64,000 bases of DNA, taken from contig NZ_CP047958.1 of the NCBI RefSeq assembly GCF_014304815.1, positions 868,001-932,000 of the forward strand. The letters run 5' to 3'. Positions 37,559 to 46,736 of the stretch are shown here, one piece after another. Each line of letters opens with the position of its first letter. Within the stretch, counting starts at the first letter, position 1. The position numbers and the translations under genes are program-made. The notes under the pieces were generated by a model. It was given only the letters and a program-made list of their open reading frames with translations. It was not told where the DNA came from and made no database searches. Source of the DNA: Synechococcus sp. MIT S9220. Its GTDB lineage: Bacteria > Cyanobacteriota > Cyanobacteriia > PCC-6307 > Cyanobiaceae.

Positions 37559-38074
37559 ATGATCAAATTGAGTGGAAGGTGCCAAATCAGCCGAAAAGAG
37601 CTTTTGATCTCTGTTCAGATCGCTCTTGTCGCTCTCTTGGCGTATTGGCTCGGCCTGCGTTTTACTGCTTTGTTCCCAGGTTATTTCCCAAAAATAGGAG
37701 GCCTCTGGTCAGCGATTTCAGCTGTCATTGTAGTTCAGGTAAGCAAAAAAGATACCGCTGACTCTGCTTGGTTGAGGGTAATTGGAACAGCTTTGGGAGC
37801 TGCCATTAGTGCTCTTTATCTCTCTCTCTTTCCATTTCATGCGGTTGGAATGGGTGCATCGATTTTCTTTTCATCGCTTATTTGCACTTCTTTGAATATG
37901 AACAGTTGGATGAGGCTTTCGGCTATTACAGTGCTTGTGGTCATGGTGACTGCAAGTCTGAATCCGGCGCTGAACCCAGCGCTGAACGCGTTGTTACGTT
38001 TCTGCGAATCTTGCATTGGCTCTGCCGTTGCAGTCTTCTTGATTTCTTTGTGGCCTAAAGCCTTGGCTGACTAA
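37559..38074 (+). CDS. FUSC-type aromatic-acid-exporter-like membrane protein, half length
   Basis: Probable inner-membrane transporter fragment-sized protein. It has about five hydrophobic segments (LISVQIALVALLAYWLGL, GLWSAISAVIVVQVS, VIGTALGAAISALYLSL, AVGMGASIFFSSLICTSL, AITVLVVMVTASL) and the conserved FUSC-like WSAISAVIV element. The full FUSC proteins are several times longer and double this module, so this may work as a dimer, or be a shortened derivative. NPALNPALNAL is a short internal duplication. The upstream region is A/T-rich, and both base usage and location suggest an acquired gene. No operon partner. Confidence 0.6.
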   Translation: MIKLSGRCQISRKELLISVQIALVALLAYWLGLRFTALFPGYFPKIGGLWSAISAVIVVQVSKKDTADSAWLRVIGTALGAAISALYLSLFPFHAVGMGASIFFSSLICTSLNMNSWMRLSAITVLVVMVTASLNPALNPALNALLRFCESCIGSAVAVFLISLWPKALAD

Positions 38075-38272
38075 TGCCTGAAATCAATCCCCTTGAGGCA
38101 TGGATGCTTTGAGAAAAGTTCTGTTCGTGATATTGATGAGCCTAATCTTTGGAAGAAGATAATGTCTTCCTAATCCTCGCAAAGCTTAATGAGTAAAAGG
38201 AACGATTTCATTTCGGCTTTAATCGAGATCGAAGAATTTGCGGATGCACGATTTTTATGAATTGCAGTCAGT

Positions 38273-38296
38273 TATCAGTTGAAAATCAAACTGATA
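38273..38296. terminator. Hairpin between two convergent genes
   Basis: The arms TATCAGTT (38273-38280) and AACTGATA (38289-38296) pair perfectly around an 8-base loop. It lies between the FUSC-like gene and the leftward LCP gene. No T tract on either side, so it is a weak terminator candidate. Confidence 0.35.
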
Positions 38297-38300
38297 CACG

Positions 38301-39203
38301 TCAGTAGAGGAAGCGGTAGCGCCAGCTGCTTGATTCACTGGCATCACCACCGCTCTGTTGCGCAGGCCATTCAGTGTCGAGATAACTGATGCCATTCCGA
38401 TAGAAGGGGCGTGCATCAAGACGTTCGGTTTCCAGTTCCGTCAGCCCCATCGCCGTAATCAATCCGCCCAGCTCCATGGCACCGAGATCGGTTTCAAGGT
38501 TGTTGCCGGCTTCCTTGATCAGGGCGGGCAGTTTCACAAGATGTTCAGGCCGGGTCAGTCGGCTGAACAGGCTTTTCAGCACAAGCTGCTGTCGCGCCAG
38601 ACGACCCAAGTCTCCTTCCTCATCGTGTCTCCAGCGCAGGAATCCCTCAAGGTCATGACCTTTGAGCAGCTGAGGTCCGGGTTGCAGATCAATCAGCAGC
38701 CCCTGACTGTTGTCGCGGTAGTAAAGGCGTTTCGGGACATCGACCTCAACGCCTCCGACCAGATCACTGAGTGTTCGGATTCCATTGAGGTTTACAAGGA
38801 TGTGATGGTCGATCGGTCGACCCATCAGCCTGGATAACTCAGCCTTGACCGCTTCATGTCCCCCGTAGGCGTAAAGAGCATTGGCCTTGACAGGCCCGAA
38901 GCTATGGGAATCGATGTAGCTATCTCTTGGGATCTGAGTGATGGAGGTGCGTCCTCCTTCCACTTTCAACGTGAAGATCGCATCGGTGTTGCCGCCACCA
39001 TCATCAATGCCAAGCACGAGAATCTCGCGGTTGTCAAAGACGGACCAGGCTGAAAAGGGATTGCTGACGGGCAGCAGAAGAGGAGCCTCAGATTCAGGCA
39101 TGAGCGAACGACTGAGCGGAATCGCCAGCAAAAAACCCCCTGTCAGCCCCGCAATGGCTGACAGGATTAAAGTTTTCGGCCGAACTTTTCTCGCATCATC
39201 CAT
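38301..39203 (-). CDS. LytR-CpsA-Psr (LCP) family protein, second copy
   Basis: Envelope glycopolymer transferase type. After a basic N-terminus, one membrane segment (LILSAIAGLTGGFLLAIPL) lies around residues 12-32. The LytR domain starts with ILVLGIDDGGGNTDAIFTLKV and includes the canonical SITQIPRDSYID, with the PRD motif that the first LCP protein lacks. LYRDN-like YYRDNSQGLLIDLQPG and FLRWRHDEEGDLGRLARQQ, which carries the conserved Arg and Asp, complete the domain. Length 300. It is convergent with the FUSC-like gene and lies 56 bases downstream of the antiporter gene. Confidence 0.9.
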   Translation of the reverse strand: MDDARKVRPKTLILSAIAGLTGGFLLAIPLSRSLMPESEAPLLLPVSNPFSAWSVFDNREILVLGIDDGGGNTDAIFTLKVEGGRTSITQIPRDSYIDSHSFGPVKANALYAYGGHEAVKAELSRLMGRPIDHHILVNLNGIRTLSDLVGGVEVDVPKRLYYRDNSQGLLIDLQPGPQLLKGHDLEGFLRWRHDEEGDLGRLARQQLVLKSLFSRLTRPEHLVKLPALIKEAGNNLETDLGAMELGGLITAMGLTELETERLDARPFYRNGISYLDTEWPAQQSGGDASESSSWRYRFLY

Positions 39204-39259
39204 TGGCGCACTTTAAGCCCGAAATCTCCATTTCTTAATCATTTCTTGATTGACTTGGT

Positions 39260-41389
39260 TCAGGTCAAGGGTTCGCTGATCACCATCGAAGCGCAATTCA
39301 TCAGAGACACCAGATTGCTGGTTCGATCACTTGCCGGAATGGGTAACCCTGCGACCTGACGGCGCTGAGAACGCAAGATCACCAGATCGTGATCGCGGCT
39401 GCTGCGTTTGATCTTGGTTTCAACCCCAGGTCCGGACGCGAGCTGAATCTGAATGACGGCGCCCATGCTGCCCCGGGGTTGCCAGCGACGCAGCTCATGT
39501 TCGATTCGGATGCGTTCAGATCGATTGAGTCGAGGATCAACGATGTGCAAAAGCGTGATCAGGCCTTGCTCGCTGGACTGGCCCGCGAGAAGCCGTTGGG
39601 CAAGCTCAAACTGTTCGCGGGCGCTGGCGGAGAGGTCTTTGATGGGTACAAGAATGCGTTGAAGGGTTTCGACTGGGCGGTCGGCCAGGTTGACCACAAC
39701 AACGGGGCAGTGTGCGCTGCGGCAGACCCCGTCCACGAGGTCACCAAAAAACCAGCGCCTCACCTTGTCCGGTCGTCCAGCTCCAATCATCAACAGATCA
39801 GCACTTTGTTCCAGGGCGCTGCGACTCATTCCGCCTGCAATGTCTTCATCCAGTCGAAGCAGGCAGCGGGTTCTGACCTTGAGCTGCTTGCCGATAGTCG
39901 CAGCCTGGGACAGTCGTTCCCTGGCAGATGCCACGGCACGATTCAATCCCCCCCGCGCTTCTTCAAGACTGGGACAGACCAGCGCCAGGGGGAGTAATTG
40001 ACCCTGCATTTCGGCACTGCCACTTAGCAGCCGAGACGCAATGCTCAAAAGCCCCTGTTCCGTGGAAGGATTCGCGATCGGAACGACGATGGTTAGAGGA
40101 CGGCTGACCACATCGAGAGGAGTGTCATCACCTGACAAGGCCTGCTCGCCAAGCTCTGCGCCGTTGCGTCGTGTTCGTTTCGGTTCCACTAGCTGCCTGA
40201 CGGAACGTGCGGTGAGGATTGGTCCGAGGGTTGCGGTCACCACCATCATGGCCAGAACGGCATTCAGCACCGTTTGGTCGAGCAATCCAGCTTCGTAGCC
40301 AATGAATGCTGTGGCCAGTGTTGCGGCGACCTGTGGCATGGCCAGCGACCACATCATCACCATTTGGTTGCCGTTGTACCGGAAGGCTCGACCTGCAATC
40401 AGGCTCACCACGCCTTTGCAGCTGATCACTCCGATCACCATCAGAACAGGCAGCTCAAAATGGGTCATGGAGTTTTTGAGGCTGTTCAGATCAAGCAGGA
40501 GGCCGAGGTGAATGAAAAAGATGGGGATGAACAGAGCCGCACCAACCAGAATCACCTGCTGTTTTGACTTGCCCTCCGGTAAAACGGAGTTCACCGCCAG
40601 CCCCGCCAGAAAGGCCCCCACGATTTTTTCCACCCCGGCAAGCTCCGCTCCAATCGAAGCGATGAACAGGATGAGCAGGATGGTGAGGAAGATCCTGCTT
40701 TCGTCGTTGATGCTTCCGCGGAAGATCCTGCGTCCGACCTTGCGAATGATCGTGACAACGGCCACGGCAAAGATGGAGACGCTGGCGATCAGGCCGGCCA
40801 GATTGATGAGCGAAAAGGACTGCTTGCCAAGACCGATGGCGATCGCAAGCACAACCAGAGAGGCGATATCGGTGAGGATGGTGCTGCCAACGCTGACCAC
40901 AACAGCTTCATCTCGCTGTGCTCCATAACTGCGCACGATTGGGTAGCCCAAAGGGGTATGCGTTGCAATCAGGCTCCCGATCAGCAGACAGGGCACCAGT
41001 GGATAGCCGAGTAGGAGTCCAATGGCTCCCCCGGTTGTCATGCCACCGACAAAATGGAGAATTCCAGTGGTCAGAGATCGACTGCGAACACGGTTGAATT
41101 CATCGAGATCAATCTCCAGGCCCACGATGAACAGGAGGTAGATCGCGCCGATGTCAGAGACGAGTTGAAGGGTCTCACCGTCTGGCTGCAGAAGATTGAG
41201 AGCGCTGGGGCCCATCAGCACGCCCGCGAGCAGCAGGCCGACGAGATCGGGAAGACCCGTTCTCCTGAACAGGGGTGGAACCAGCATTGCAAGTGCAACG
41301 AGCAAGGCAAAGCTGCCCAATGGCTGATGTGCCAAATGGGACAGCGATGTGAACCCCGGTGACGCCGCAGCGAGCAGGTGGACCATCAA
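39260..41389 (-). CDS. Cation/proton antiporter with two C-terminal Usp-like domains
   Basis: CPA2-type Na+/H+ or K+/H+ exchanger. Residues about 15-400 form 12 or 13 hydrophobic segments, starting at PLGSFALLVALAMLVPPLF, with VGLLLAGVLMGPSALNLL, LLFIVGLEIDLDEF and IFFIHLGLLLDLNSL typical of the family. Residues about 430-560 and 570-700 each look like a universal-stress-protein fold (VVPIANPSTEQGLLSIASRLL; RILVPIKDLSASAREQFELAQ), with CPVVVVN near the first domain's end. The cytosolic tail is therefore the regulatory half. Length 709. It overlaps the ABC exporter gene by 4 bases. Confidence 0.88.
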   Translation of the reverse strand: MMVHLLAAASPGFTSLSHLAHQPLGSFALLVALAMLVPPLFRRTGLPDLVGLLLAGVLMGPSALNLLQPDGETLQLVSDIGAIYLLFIVGLEIDLDEFNRVRSRSLTTGILHFVGGMTTGGAIGLLLGYPLVPCLLIGSLIATHTPLGYPIVRSYGAQRDEAVVVSVGSTILTDIASLVVLAIAIGLGKQSFSLINLAGLIASVSIFAVAVVTIIRKVGRRIFRGSINDESRIFLTILLILFIASIGAELAGVEKIVGAFLAGLAVNSVLPEGKSKQQVILVGAALFIPIFFIHLGLLLDLNSLKNSMTHFELPVLMVIGVISCKGVVSLIAGRAFRYNGNQMVMMWSLAMPQVAATLATAFIGYEAGLLDQTVLNAVLAMMVVTATLGPILTARSVRQLVEPKRTRRNGAELGEQALSGDDTPLDVVSRPLTIVVPIANPSTEQGLLSIASRLLSGSAEMQGQLLPLALVCPSLEEARGGLNRAVASARERLSQAATIGKQLKVRTRCLLRLDEDIAGGMSRSALEQSADLLMIGAGRPDKVRRWFFGDLVDGVCRSAHCPVVVVNLADRPVETLQRILVPIKDLSASAREQFELAQRLLAGQSSEQGLITLLHIVDPRLNRSERIRIEHELRRWQPRGSMGAVIQIQLASGPGVETKIKRSSRDHDLVILRSQRRQVAGLPIPASDRTSNLVSLMNCASMVISEPLT

Positions 41390-43194
41390 AGAATCAGGGC
41401 TTCATCGTGGCGAAGTCCGGCCTGAACGCGCCAGAGATCTGCATAGACACCAGCTTGATGCAGCAGTTGTTCATGGGTGCCATCCTCCACGATGCAACCC
41501 TGATCCATGACAACGATGCGATCAGCATGTCGAACTGTGCTGAGTCGATGAGCAATCACCAGTGTGGTGCGGTTCGCGGTAATCCGCATGAGTGAACGCT
41601 GGATCGCGGCTTCGGTGTCGTTATCAACTGCCGCCGTTGCTTCATCGAGAATCAATACAGGAGCGTTTTTCAGAATCGCTCTCGCCAATGCGATCCGTTG
41701 GCGCTGCCCTCCAGAGAGCCGTTGCCCTCTCTCGCCCACGATCGTGTCGAACTGTTCCGGCAGTGCCTGGATGAACTCGAGCGCTTCGGCCTCTCGGGCG
41801 GCGACGAGCACTTCCTCTGGTGAGGCGTTACCTGCTCCATAGGCGATATTCTCGCCGACACTGCCATGAAAAAGGTAGACGTCCTGACTGACGAGGGCGA
41901 TTGAACGCCGGAGATCATCGAGCCTGAGCTGCTCAATGGGGATGTCATCCAGGAAAATTCTCCCTCCACTGAGTGGATAAAGCCTCAGCAATAGTTTCAC
42001 CAGAGAGCTTTTGCCTGAACCGGTGGCTCCGACAATTCCCAGGGTTTTTCCCGCGGGAATGGTCAGGTTGAATTGGTTCAGCAGAGCCGGGCGATTCCGA
42101 TAGGCAAAATCGACCAGCTCATAGCGGATGTCACCACGCACTTGCTCAGGGGCGAGACGGCAGCTTCCACCAGCGATCTGGATTGGTGTGTCGATCAGAT
42201 CAAGCACCCGATTCGTCGAGGCCATGGAGCGTTGGTAGTCGTCCAGTGTGCGGCCGAGAGTGGTGAGCGGCCAGAGCAACCGCTGGGTGATGAAGACAAG
42301 AAAGGTGTAAGTACCAACTGCGATCACGCCATTCCTGGCCTGAATCCCCCCGACAAGCAGAATGGCCAGAAATGCAAACAGAATGGCGAAACGGATCAGT
42401 GGAATGAAAGCGGCAGAGATCCTGATGGCATGGCGGTTGCACTCCCTGTAGGCATCACTTTCCCTGCGTAGCTGCTCAAGCTCCCAGTTCTCTTGGGCAA
42501 AGCTTTTGATGGTGAGCATGCCTCCAATGTTGTTGGTGAGTCTGGAGGCCATATCTCCTGCTCGGCGGCGTACATCGCCATAGCGTGGGGCGAGCCGGCG
42601 CTGGAAATTCAGCGAGCCCCAAAGAATGACTGGGATGGGCAGGAAGGCGAAGAGCGCCACACCTGGAGCCAATATCGTCATCAAACCACCCACCAGCAGC
42701 ACCGTGGTGATGAGATGCAAGATTTCATTGGCTCCATGGTTCAGAAATCGCTCAAGCTGATTGATGTCATCGTTGAGCACCGTGAGCAGCCGTCCGCTGC
42801 TGTCGTGTTCGAAGAAGTCCATCTCCAGTTTCTGGAGATGGTCATAGGCCTCAAGACGCAGGCTGTGTTGAGCGCTTTGGGCGAGGTTGCGCCAGAGCAG
42901 GCCATAGAGATATTCAAAAAAGGATTCAGCCGTCCAGACCAGGAACGACAGCACTGCCAGCACGATCAACTGACTGAGCACCGTGGTGGCGCCGAGCTGA
43001 GCAAGCCATGACGTGTCCTCCTGAACAACGACATCCACAGCGAGCGCGATCAGCACCGGTGGTGCCAGATCGAAGATTTTGTTGATCACCGAGCAACTGG
43101 CCGCACACCAAACCCTGCTGCGGTAAGGGCGCAGATGCTGAAACAAACGAATCAGAGGCGCCTGCTCACTGGCATGGGGCTTGGAATGGCGCAT
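41386..43194 (-). CDS. ABC exporter, fused membrane and ATPase domains
   Basis: Half-size ABC exporter of the MsbA/multidrug type. The membrane domain of about six segments spans residues 25-320. The nucleotide-binding domain has Walker A GATGSGKSSLVKLLLRL near residue 390, the signature LSGGQRQRIALARA near 490, Walker B VLILDEATAAVD near 510, and the H-loop HRLST. Length 602 is standard for a homodimer. The transported molecule cannot be told from sequence. It sits upstream of the antiporter gene and overlaps it by 4 bases, a hint of joint expression. Confidence 0.92.
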   Translation of the reverse strand: MRHSKPHASEQAPLIRLFQHLRPYRSRVWCAASCSVINKIFDLAPPVLIALAVDVVVQEDTSWLAQLGATTVLSQLIVLAVLSFLVWTAESFFEYLYGLLWRNLAQSAQHSLRLEAYDHLQKLEMDFFEHDSSGRLLTVLNDDINQLERFLNHGANEILHLITTVLLVGGLMTILAPGVALFAFLPIPVILWGSLNFQRRLAPRYGDVRRRAGDMASRLTNNIGGMLTIKSFAQENWELEQLRRESDAYRECNRHAIRISAAFIPLIRFAILFAFLAILLVGGIQARNGVIAVGTYTFLVFITQRLLWPLTTLGRTLDDYQRSMASTNRVLDLIDTPIQIAGGSCRLAPEQVRGDIRYELVDFAYRNRPALLNQFNLTIPAGKTLGIVGATGSGKSSLVKLLLRLYPLSGGRIFLDDIPIEQLRLDDLRRSIALVSQDVYLFHGSVGENIAYGAGNASPEEVLVAAREAEALEFIQALPEQFDTIVGERGQRLSGGQRQRIALARAILKNAPVLILDEATAAVDNDTEAAIQRSLMRITANRTTLVIAHRLSTVRHADRIVVMDQGCIVEDGTHEQLLHQAGVYADLWRVQAGLRHDEALIL

Positions 43195-43295
43195 CCGTTC
43201 GGCGTGCTCACTGTCTTATTCAAGCGTTGTGTTGAGCAGTCGCTTGAGTCCATTCACAGCCGAGCTAGACCATGAAAGGAGAACGAGGAGGTTGC

Positions 43296-43493
43296 ATGAC
43301 CCGTTCACGCGCACTGAACCGATTCCATCGGTATTTGGCACACCGTCATCGGCAGACCCTGCGCTGCAGGATTCCGGACGCTCAAGCTGAATGGGGTGGA
43401 CATCAACGACTGGACGTGATTCAGCGCCTACAACGGCGTGCTCTTCAGCGTGATCAGTGGCTGGATGGCTTAGAGCAGGAGCCAGCTCTCTGA
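43296..43493 (+). CDS. Small basic hypothetical protein, 65 aa
   Basis: Very basic protein (many Arg, Gln, His) with a helical look: residues RALNRFHRYLAHRHRQTL and RLQRRALQRDQWLDGLEQE. A strong GAGGAGG stands 5 bases before ATG 43296, which decides this start over the in-frame ATG at 43272. I do not recognise a family. It lies in the gap between the ABC exporter start (minus strand) and the RRM gene (minus strand), so it is alone on the plus strand there. Possible nucleic-acid or ribosome contact is only an inference from charge. Confidence 0.5.
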   Translation: MTRSRALNRFHRYLAHRHRQTLRCRIPDAQAEWGGHQRLDVIQRLQRRALQRDQWLDGLEQEPAL

Positions 43494-43512
43494 GCCGGCT
43501 CCAAGGCGTTGA

Positions 43513-43863
43513 TCACCAGCGATTTCCGCCACCGCCGCCGTAGCCACCGCCATCACGGCCGCCGCCGCCGCCGCCGCCGCCATAGCCACCGCGGCCACCG
43601 CCGCCGCCACCGCCGCCACGCTCACGGGGTGTGGCTTTGTTGACACGGATCATCCGACCCATCCATTCGACATTTTGGAGGTCGTCGATTGCTTTCTGTT
43701 CGTCTTCGTCGGTGTTCATTTCAATGAAGCCGAAGCCGCGCTTGCGACCTGTCTCTCTGTCGAGAGGAAGGCTGGCGCTCTTCACTTCGCCGTACTGGCT
43801 GAATAGGTCAAGCAGATCTTCCTGCTCAGCCTGGAAGGAGAGATTGCCGATGTAGATGGTCAT
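43513..43863 (-). CDS. Glycine-rich RRM RNA-binding protein
   Basis: Cold- and light-responsive RNA-binding protein of the cyanobacterial Rbp type. The single RRM covers residues 1-78: RNP2 is IYIGNLSF and RNP1 is KRGFGFIEM, both intact. The tail from about residue 82 is Gly-Gly-Tyr/Gly-Gly-Arg-rich with an RW end. The tail is encoded by a tandem array of GCC/GGC codons, so it is prone to length changes. Length 116. Family members bind mRNA and in some cases are linked to thylakoid mRNA; that role is not shown here. The DEAD-box helicase gene is close by. Confidence 0.92.
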   Translation of the reverse strand: MTIYIGNLSFQAEQEDLLDLFSQYGEVKSASLPLDRETGRKRGFGFIEMNTDEDEQKAIDDLQNVEWMGRMIRVNKATPRERGGGGGGGGRGGYGGGGGGGGRDGGGYGGGGGNRW

Positions 43864-44152
43864 TTCCTATTGGGACCGATGGACATTTGATCAGTGAAGC
43901 CGTGGTCCGAATTGGAAAGTCCTTGATGCTGTAGCCGAGAAGCTGAAGCCTGGGGGAGCGAGCCGATCAGAGCCGAACGATAATGCTGATGCCGTTACAC
44001 GCTACAGCCTGGACAGGAAAGAGACGCGAAAAAAGTGTCTAATTCCAGGTGGGGCTTGTTAATAGAGGTTTGGCGGTTTGCGGATCAAGTTCAAAGCACC
44101 CCGACCAACAGTTCAGCTTTGTGGAGGCACCCCGACCAACTTCGGCTGGAAT
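43864..44152. other. 289-base gap upstream of the RRM gene, with one short direct repeat
   Basis: No convincing coding region. GCACCCCGACCAAC appears twice, at 44096-44109 and 44127-44140, 31 bases apart. A small stem GAGACGC/GTGTCT brackets an A run near 44021-44039. The RRM gene leader is presumably here. Confidence 0.5.
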
Positions 44153-44449
44153 TCAGTTCTTGAAGCGTTCCGCTGCCTGTTGTGTGCAGGTTTCCTGTGC
44201 CGATTCAATGGTGCTCAGCAGAGATTGCCACTGAATTGAATTGCCCTTGTTCATTTCTCTGAGAAAACAGTCACAGGTGAAATCTCCCATCCCCTTTGGC
44301 GGCACTTTGCCGGCCTGACTCATGGCCGTCTTGAAGCCCGCAAGGCACAGCTGAATGATCTTGTTTTCAGCTTCCACGGAGTGTGCGGGCCCGCAGACCG
44401 GGATCAGCGTGGCGAGTGCCATGCTGATCAAACAAAGGCGGCCGACCAT
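44153..44449 (-). CDS. Small secreted Cys-containing protein, 98 aa
   Basis: Function unknown. The N-terminus is a signal peptide (LCLISMALATLIPVCGPAHS, with a possible site near residue 24). The mature protein is about 74 residues and has four cysteines (IQLCLAG, FTCDCFLRE, ETCTQQ) in a pattern suitable for two disulfides, plus Lys/Gln-rich helical stretches. I do not recognise the family. It ends near the DEAD-box gene stop and is on the same strand, but the gene order gives no clear operon. Confidence 0.6.
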   Translation of the reverse strand: MVGRLCLISMALATLIPVCGPAHSVEAENKIIQLCLAGFKTAMSQAGKVPPKGMGDFTCDCFLREMNKGNSIQWQSLLSTIESAQETCTQQAAERFKN

Positions 44450-44454
44450 CAGGG

Positions 44455-46281
44455 TCAGGAGGCTGGAGTGATCTGCAGCTCTCGGTTCATGACTTTTAGT
44501 CTGCGAAGAGCGTTGTACACATCCTCAGGCATGCCTTTGGGAAGATCCACAAGACTATGCGCATCAAAGATCTGAATTCTTCCGATCATTCGCCCCTGCA
44601 GGCCTGATTCATTGGCGATAGCGCCGACGAGGTTCCCCGGTTTGACCCGGTCGCGATAACCCACCTCAACCCTGTAGCGCATCATGTTGTCCTCAGGAGG
44701 GCGTGACTCTCGATCGACGCGGCGACGATCGCGACCGCGTGGATCACGCCGATCATCGCGACGATCGGCGCGAGCAGGTGTCTTGAGCCAGCCTTCATCG
44801 CCCTGCACCAGCAGCGGTTGATCACCCACTGCAAGCTTCAGGGCTGCCACTGCCAGCTGCTCCATGCTCAGCTCGTTCTCCTGGCCCACCTTTTGAATCA
44901 GCTCCTGTAGCAGCGTGGTTTCTTCGTCGCTTTCGGCTACAGCAGCCTGACTGAGGCGATGACGCAGCCGATTCAACCTGCTTTCGTTGATTTCGGCATT
45001 GCTGGGAATGTCCATCGGTTCAATGGCCTGACCCACCGCCCGCTCGAGGTTGCCGACAAAGCGACGTTCCCGAGGCGTGATGAACAAGATGGCTTCGCCT
45101 GTGCGGCCTGCTCGACCTGTGCGGCCGATGCGGTGTACGTATGCCTCGCTGTCGAATGGCATGTCGTAGTTGATCACCAGCCCAATCCGGTCCACATCAA
45201 GACCACGGGCTGCCACGTCTGTGGCGACGAGGATGTTCACCGTGCCCTTGCGCAGGCGATCAACCGTGCGTTCGCGCTGGTTTTGCGGAACATCACCATT
45301 GAGAACCGCCACATCATGACCTGAAGCCTCCAGGGACTCAGCCACGGTGAGAGTGATGGCCTTGGTGCGGGCGAAAATGATCACGCCTTCCCCGGTTACA
45401 GCCTCCAGGACCCGATTCAGGGCCTCGAGTTTGTGACTGTTCTGAAGGGTGATGGATCTGTGACGGATTCGTTTGGCTTCACGGTCTTTGGTCTTGATGG
45501 TGATCTCTGCTGGTTCGCTCAGATAGCGCTTCGAGAGACGACGGATCTCATTCGGCATCGTTGCTGAGAACAGCACCACCTGACGCTCTTCAGGCAGTTG
45601 CTCAAGAATCCACTCCACATCGTCGATGAAGCCCATTCGCAGCATCTCGTCGGCTTCATCCAGCACCAGACTGCGCAGTCCTGAGGTGTTGAGTGTTCCC
45701 TGGCGCATGTGATCCATCACGCGGCCAGGGGTCCCGACCACCACATCCACACCACGCTTGAGGGCATGAATCTGCGATCTGAAATCGGATCCTCCGTAGA
45801 TCGCCAGCACATTCAGATGGGGATGTCCGGCGGCGTAAGCCTTGAAGGAGTCGGCAACTTGCATCGCCAGTTCACGAGTGGGTGCGAGCACCAGCACCCT
45901 CGGCTGATTGCTACGCCCCTCTAGGCGTTCCAGCAGGGGCAGCGCAAAGGCAGCGGTCTTGCCTGTGCCGGTCTGAGCTTGGCCGACCAGATCGCGGCCC
46001 AGCATCAGTTCTGGAATTGCTGCTTTTTGAATCGGGGATGGTTCCTTGTAGCCCTTGTCATCAAGGGTCTTCAGCAGTGCTTCGCTGAATCCGAAACCAG
46101 CAAAGCCCGATGGTTTGGACTCCTCAGTGCTTGGGTCTGCGCCGGATTCGTCGTCCCCGCTCGGTTCAATCACGGTGGTGAACAGATCCTGTTCTGCGGC
46201 CTCGGCTGTTGGTACAGGAAGCTCTGAAACAGTGAGATCCACTGCGCAGGGCTCAACGGCCTGCGATTGCGTCTGGGTCAT
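44455..46281 (-). CDS. deaD: DEAD-box RNA helicase, DeaD/CsdA type
   Basis: ATP-dependent RNA unwinding, linked in cyanobacteria to cold and redox responses. N-terminal extension rich in Glu, Ser and Ala (residues 1-60). Motifs in order: Q motif GYKEPSPIQ, Walker A AQTGTGKT near 102, PTRELA, DEAD in LDEADEM near 206, SATMP, VATDVAARGLDVDRI and HRIGRTGRAGR. The C-terminal part contains an Arg/Asp-rich stretch (RADRRDDRRDPRGRDRR) followed by a DbpA-type RNA-binding domain (GYRDRVKPGNLVGAIANESGL). Length 608. The combination matches the CsdA group. Confidence 0.94.
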   Translation of the reverse strand: MTQTQSQAVEPCAVDLTVSELPVPTAEAAEQDLFTTVIEPSGDDESGADPSTEESKPSGFAGFGFSEALLKTLDDKGYKEPSPIQKAAIPELMLGRDLVGQAQTGTGKTAAFALPLLERLEGRSNQPRVLVLAPTRELAMQVADSFKAYAAGHPHLNVLAIYGGSDFRSQIHALKRGVDVVVGTPGRVMDHMRQGTLNTSGLRSLVLDEADEMLRMGFIDDVEWILEQLPEERQVVLFSATMPNEIRRLSKRYLSEPAEITIKTKDREAKRIRHRSITLQNSHKLEALNRVLEAVTGEGVIIFARTKAITLTVAESLEASGHDVAVLNGDVPQNQRERTVDRLRKGTVNILVATDVAARGLDVDRIGLVINYDMPFDSEAYVHRIGRTGRAGRTGEAILFITPRERRFVGNLERAVGQAIEPMDIPSNAEINESRLNRLRHRLSQAAVAESDEETTLLQELIQKVGQENELSMEQLAVAALKLAVGDQPLLVQGDEGWLKTPARADRRDDRRDPRGRDRRRVDRESRPPEDNMMRYRVEVGYRDRVKPGNLVGAIANESGLQGRMIGRIQIFDAHSLVDLPKGMPEDVYNALRRLKVMNRELQITPAS

Positions 46282-46388
46282 GTCGATGAAGGCGGTCTGC
46301 CTGATTGATCCTTCAAATCAGGCCTGCAACGTCCCATCGGCATGTTGTGCCGCGCTGTATTGCTTGCCTTCTTTTCAAAGGTGAGAAG

Positions 46389-46736
46389 TCAATTTATCAC
46401 CCTCCCGAAGTCATCCTCCAGTCGTTCGATGTCGGATTCCAGCAAAATTGCGCCGCGCTGGACTTCGATGATCAGAAGATCTCCGGGACCTCCGAAGGCC
46501 CGATGAATGGCTCTCACAGGAATTTCAAAGGTATTGCCCACCGCAGCGTCCATCCAGGTGCCATCGCAATAGACGGACCCACTTCCAGCGGCAATCACCC
46601 AATGTTCGCTGCGATGTTGGTGGCGTTGCAGGCTGAGCCGCGCGTTCTCCTTCACAAGTAGTCGCTTCACTTTGTAGCCGGCTCCCTCGGCCAGCTCCTC
46701 GTACCAGCCCCAGGGACGATCCACTCGTGTTGTCAC
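46389..46736 (-). CDS. Cupin-domain protein, mannose-6-phosphate isomerase type II-like
   Basis: A small cupin that resembles the C-terminal domain of bifunctional mannose-1-phosphate guanylyltransferase/mannose-6-phosphate isomerase (ManC). Signature residues: RPWGWYEELAEGAGYKVKRL, then LSLQRHQHRSEHW with the metal-binding His cluster, and PVRAIHRAFGGPGDLLIIEVQRG. Length 115. Activity is not proven; the domain could form a stand-alone isomerase. Its ATG overlaps the recD stop by 4 bases, so it is the last gene of the recC-recB-recD group. Confidence 0.8.
   Translation of the reverse strand: MTTRVDRPWGWYEELAEGAGYKVKRLLVKENARLSLQRHQHRSEHWVIAAGSGSVYCDGTWMDAAVGNTFEIPVRAIHRAFGGPGDLLIIEVQRGAILLESDIERLEDDFGRVIN

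Noticed and set aside
44096-44140. Two 14-base direct repeats upstream of the RRM gene
   Set aside because: Only two copies with no palindrome or known motif; too little to call a binding site.
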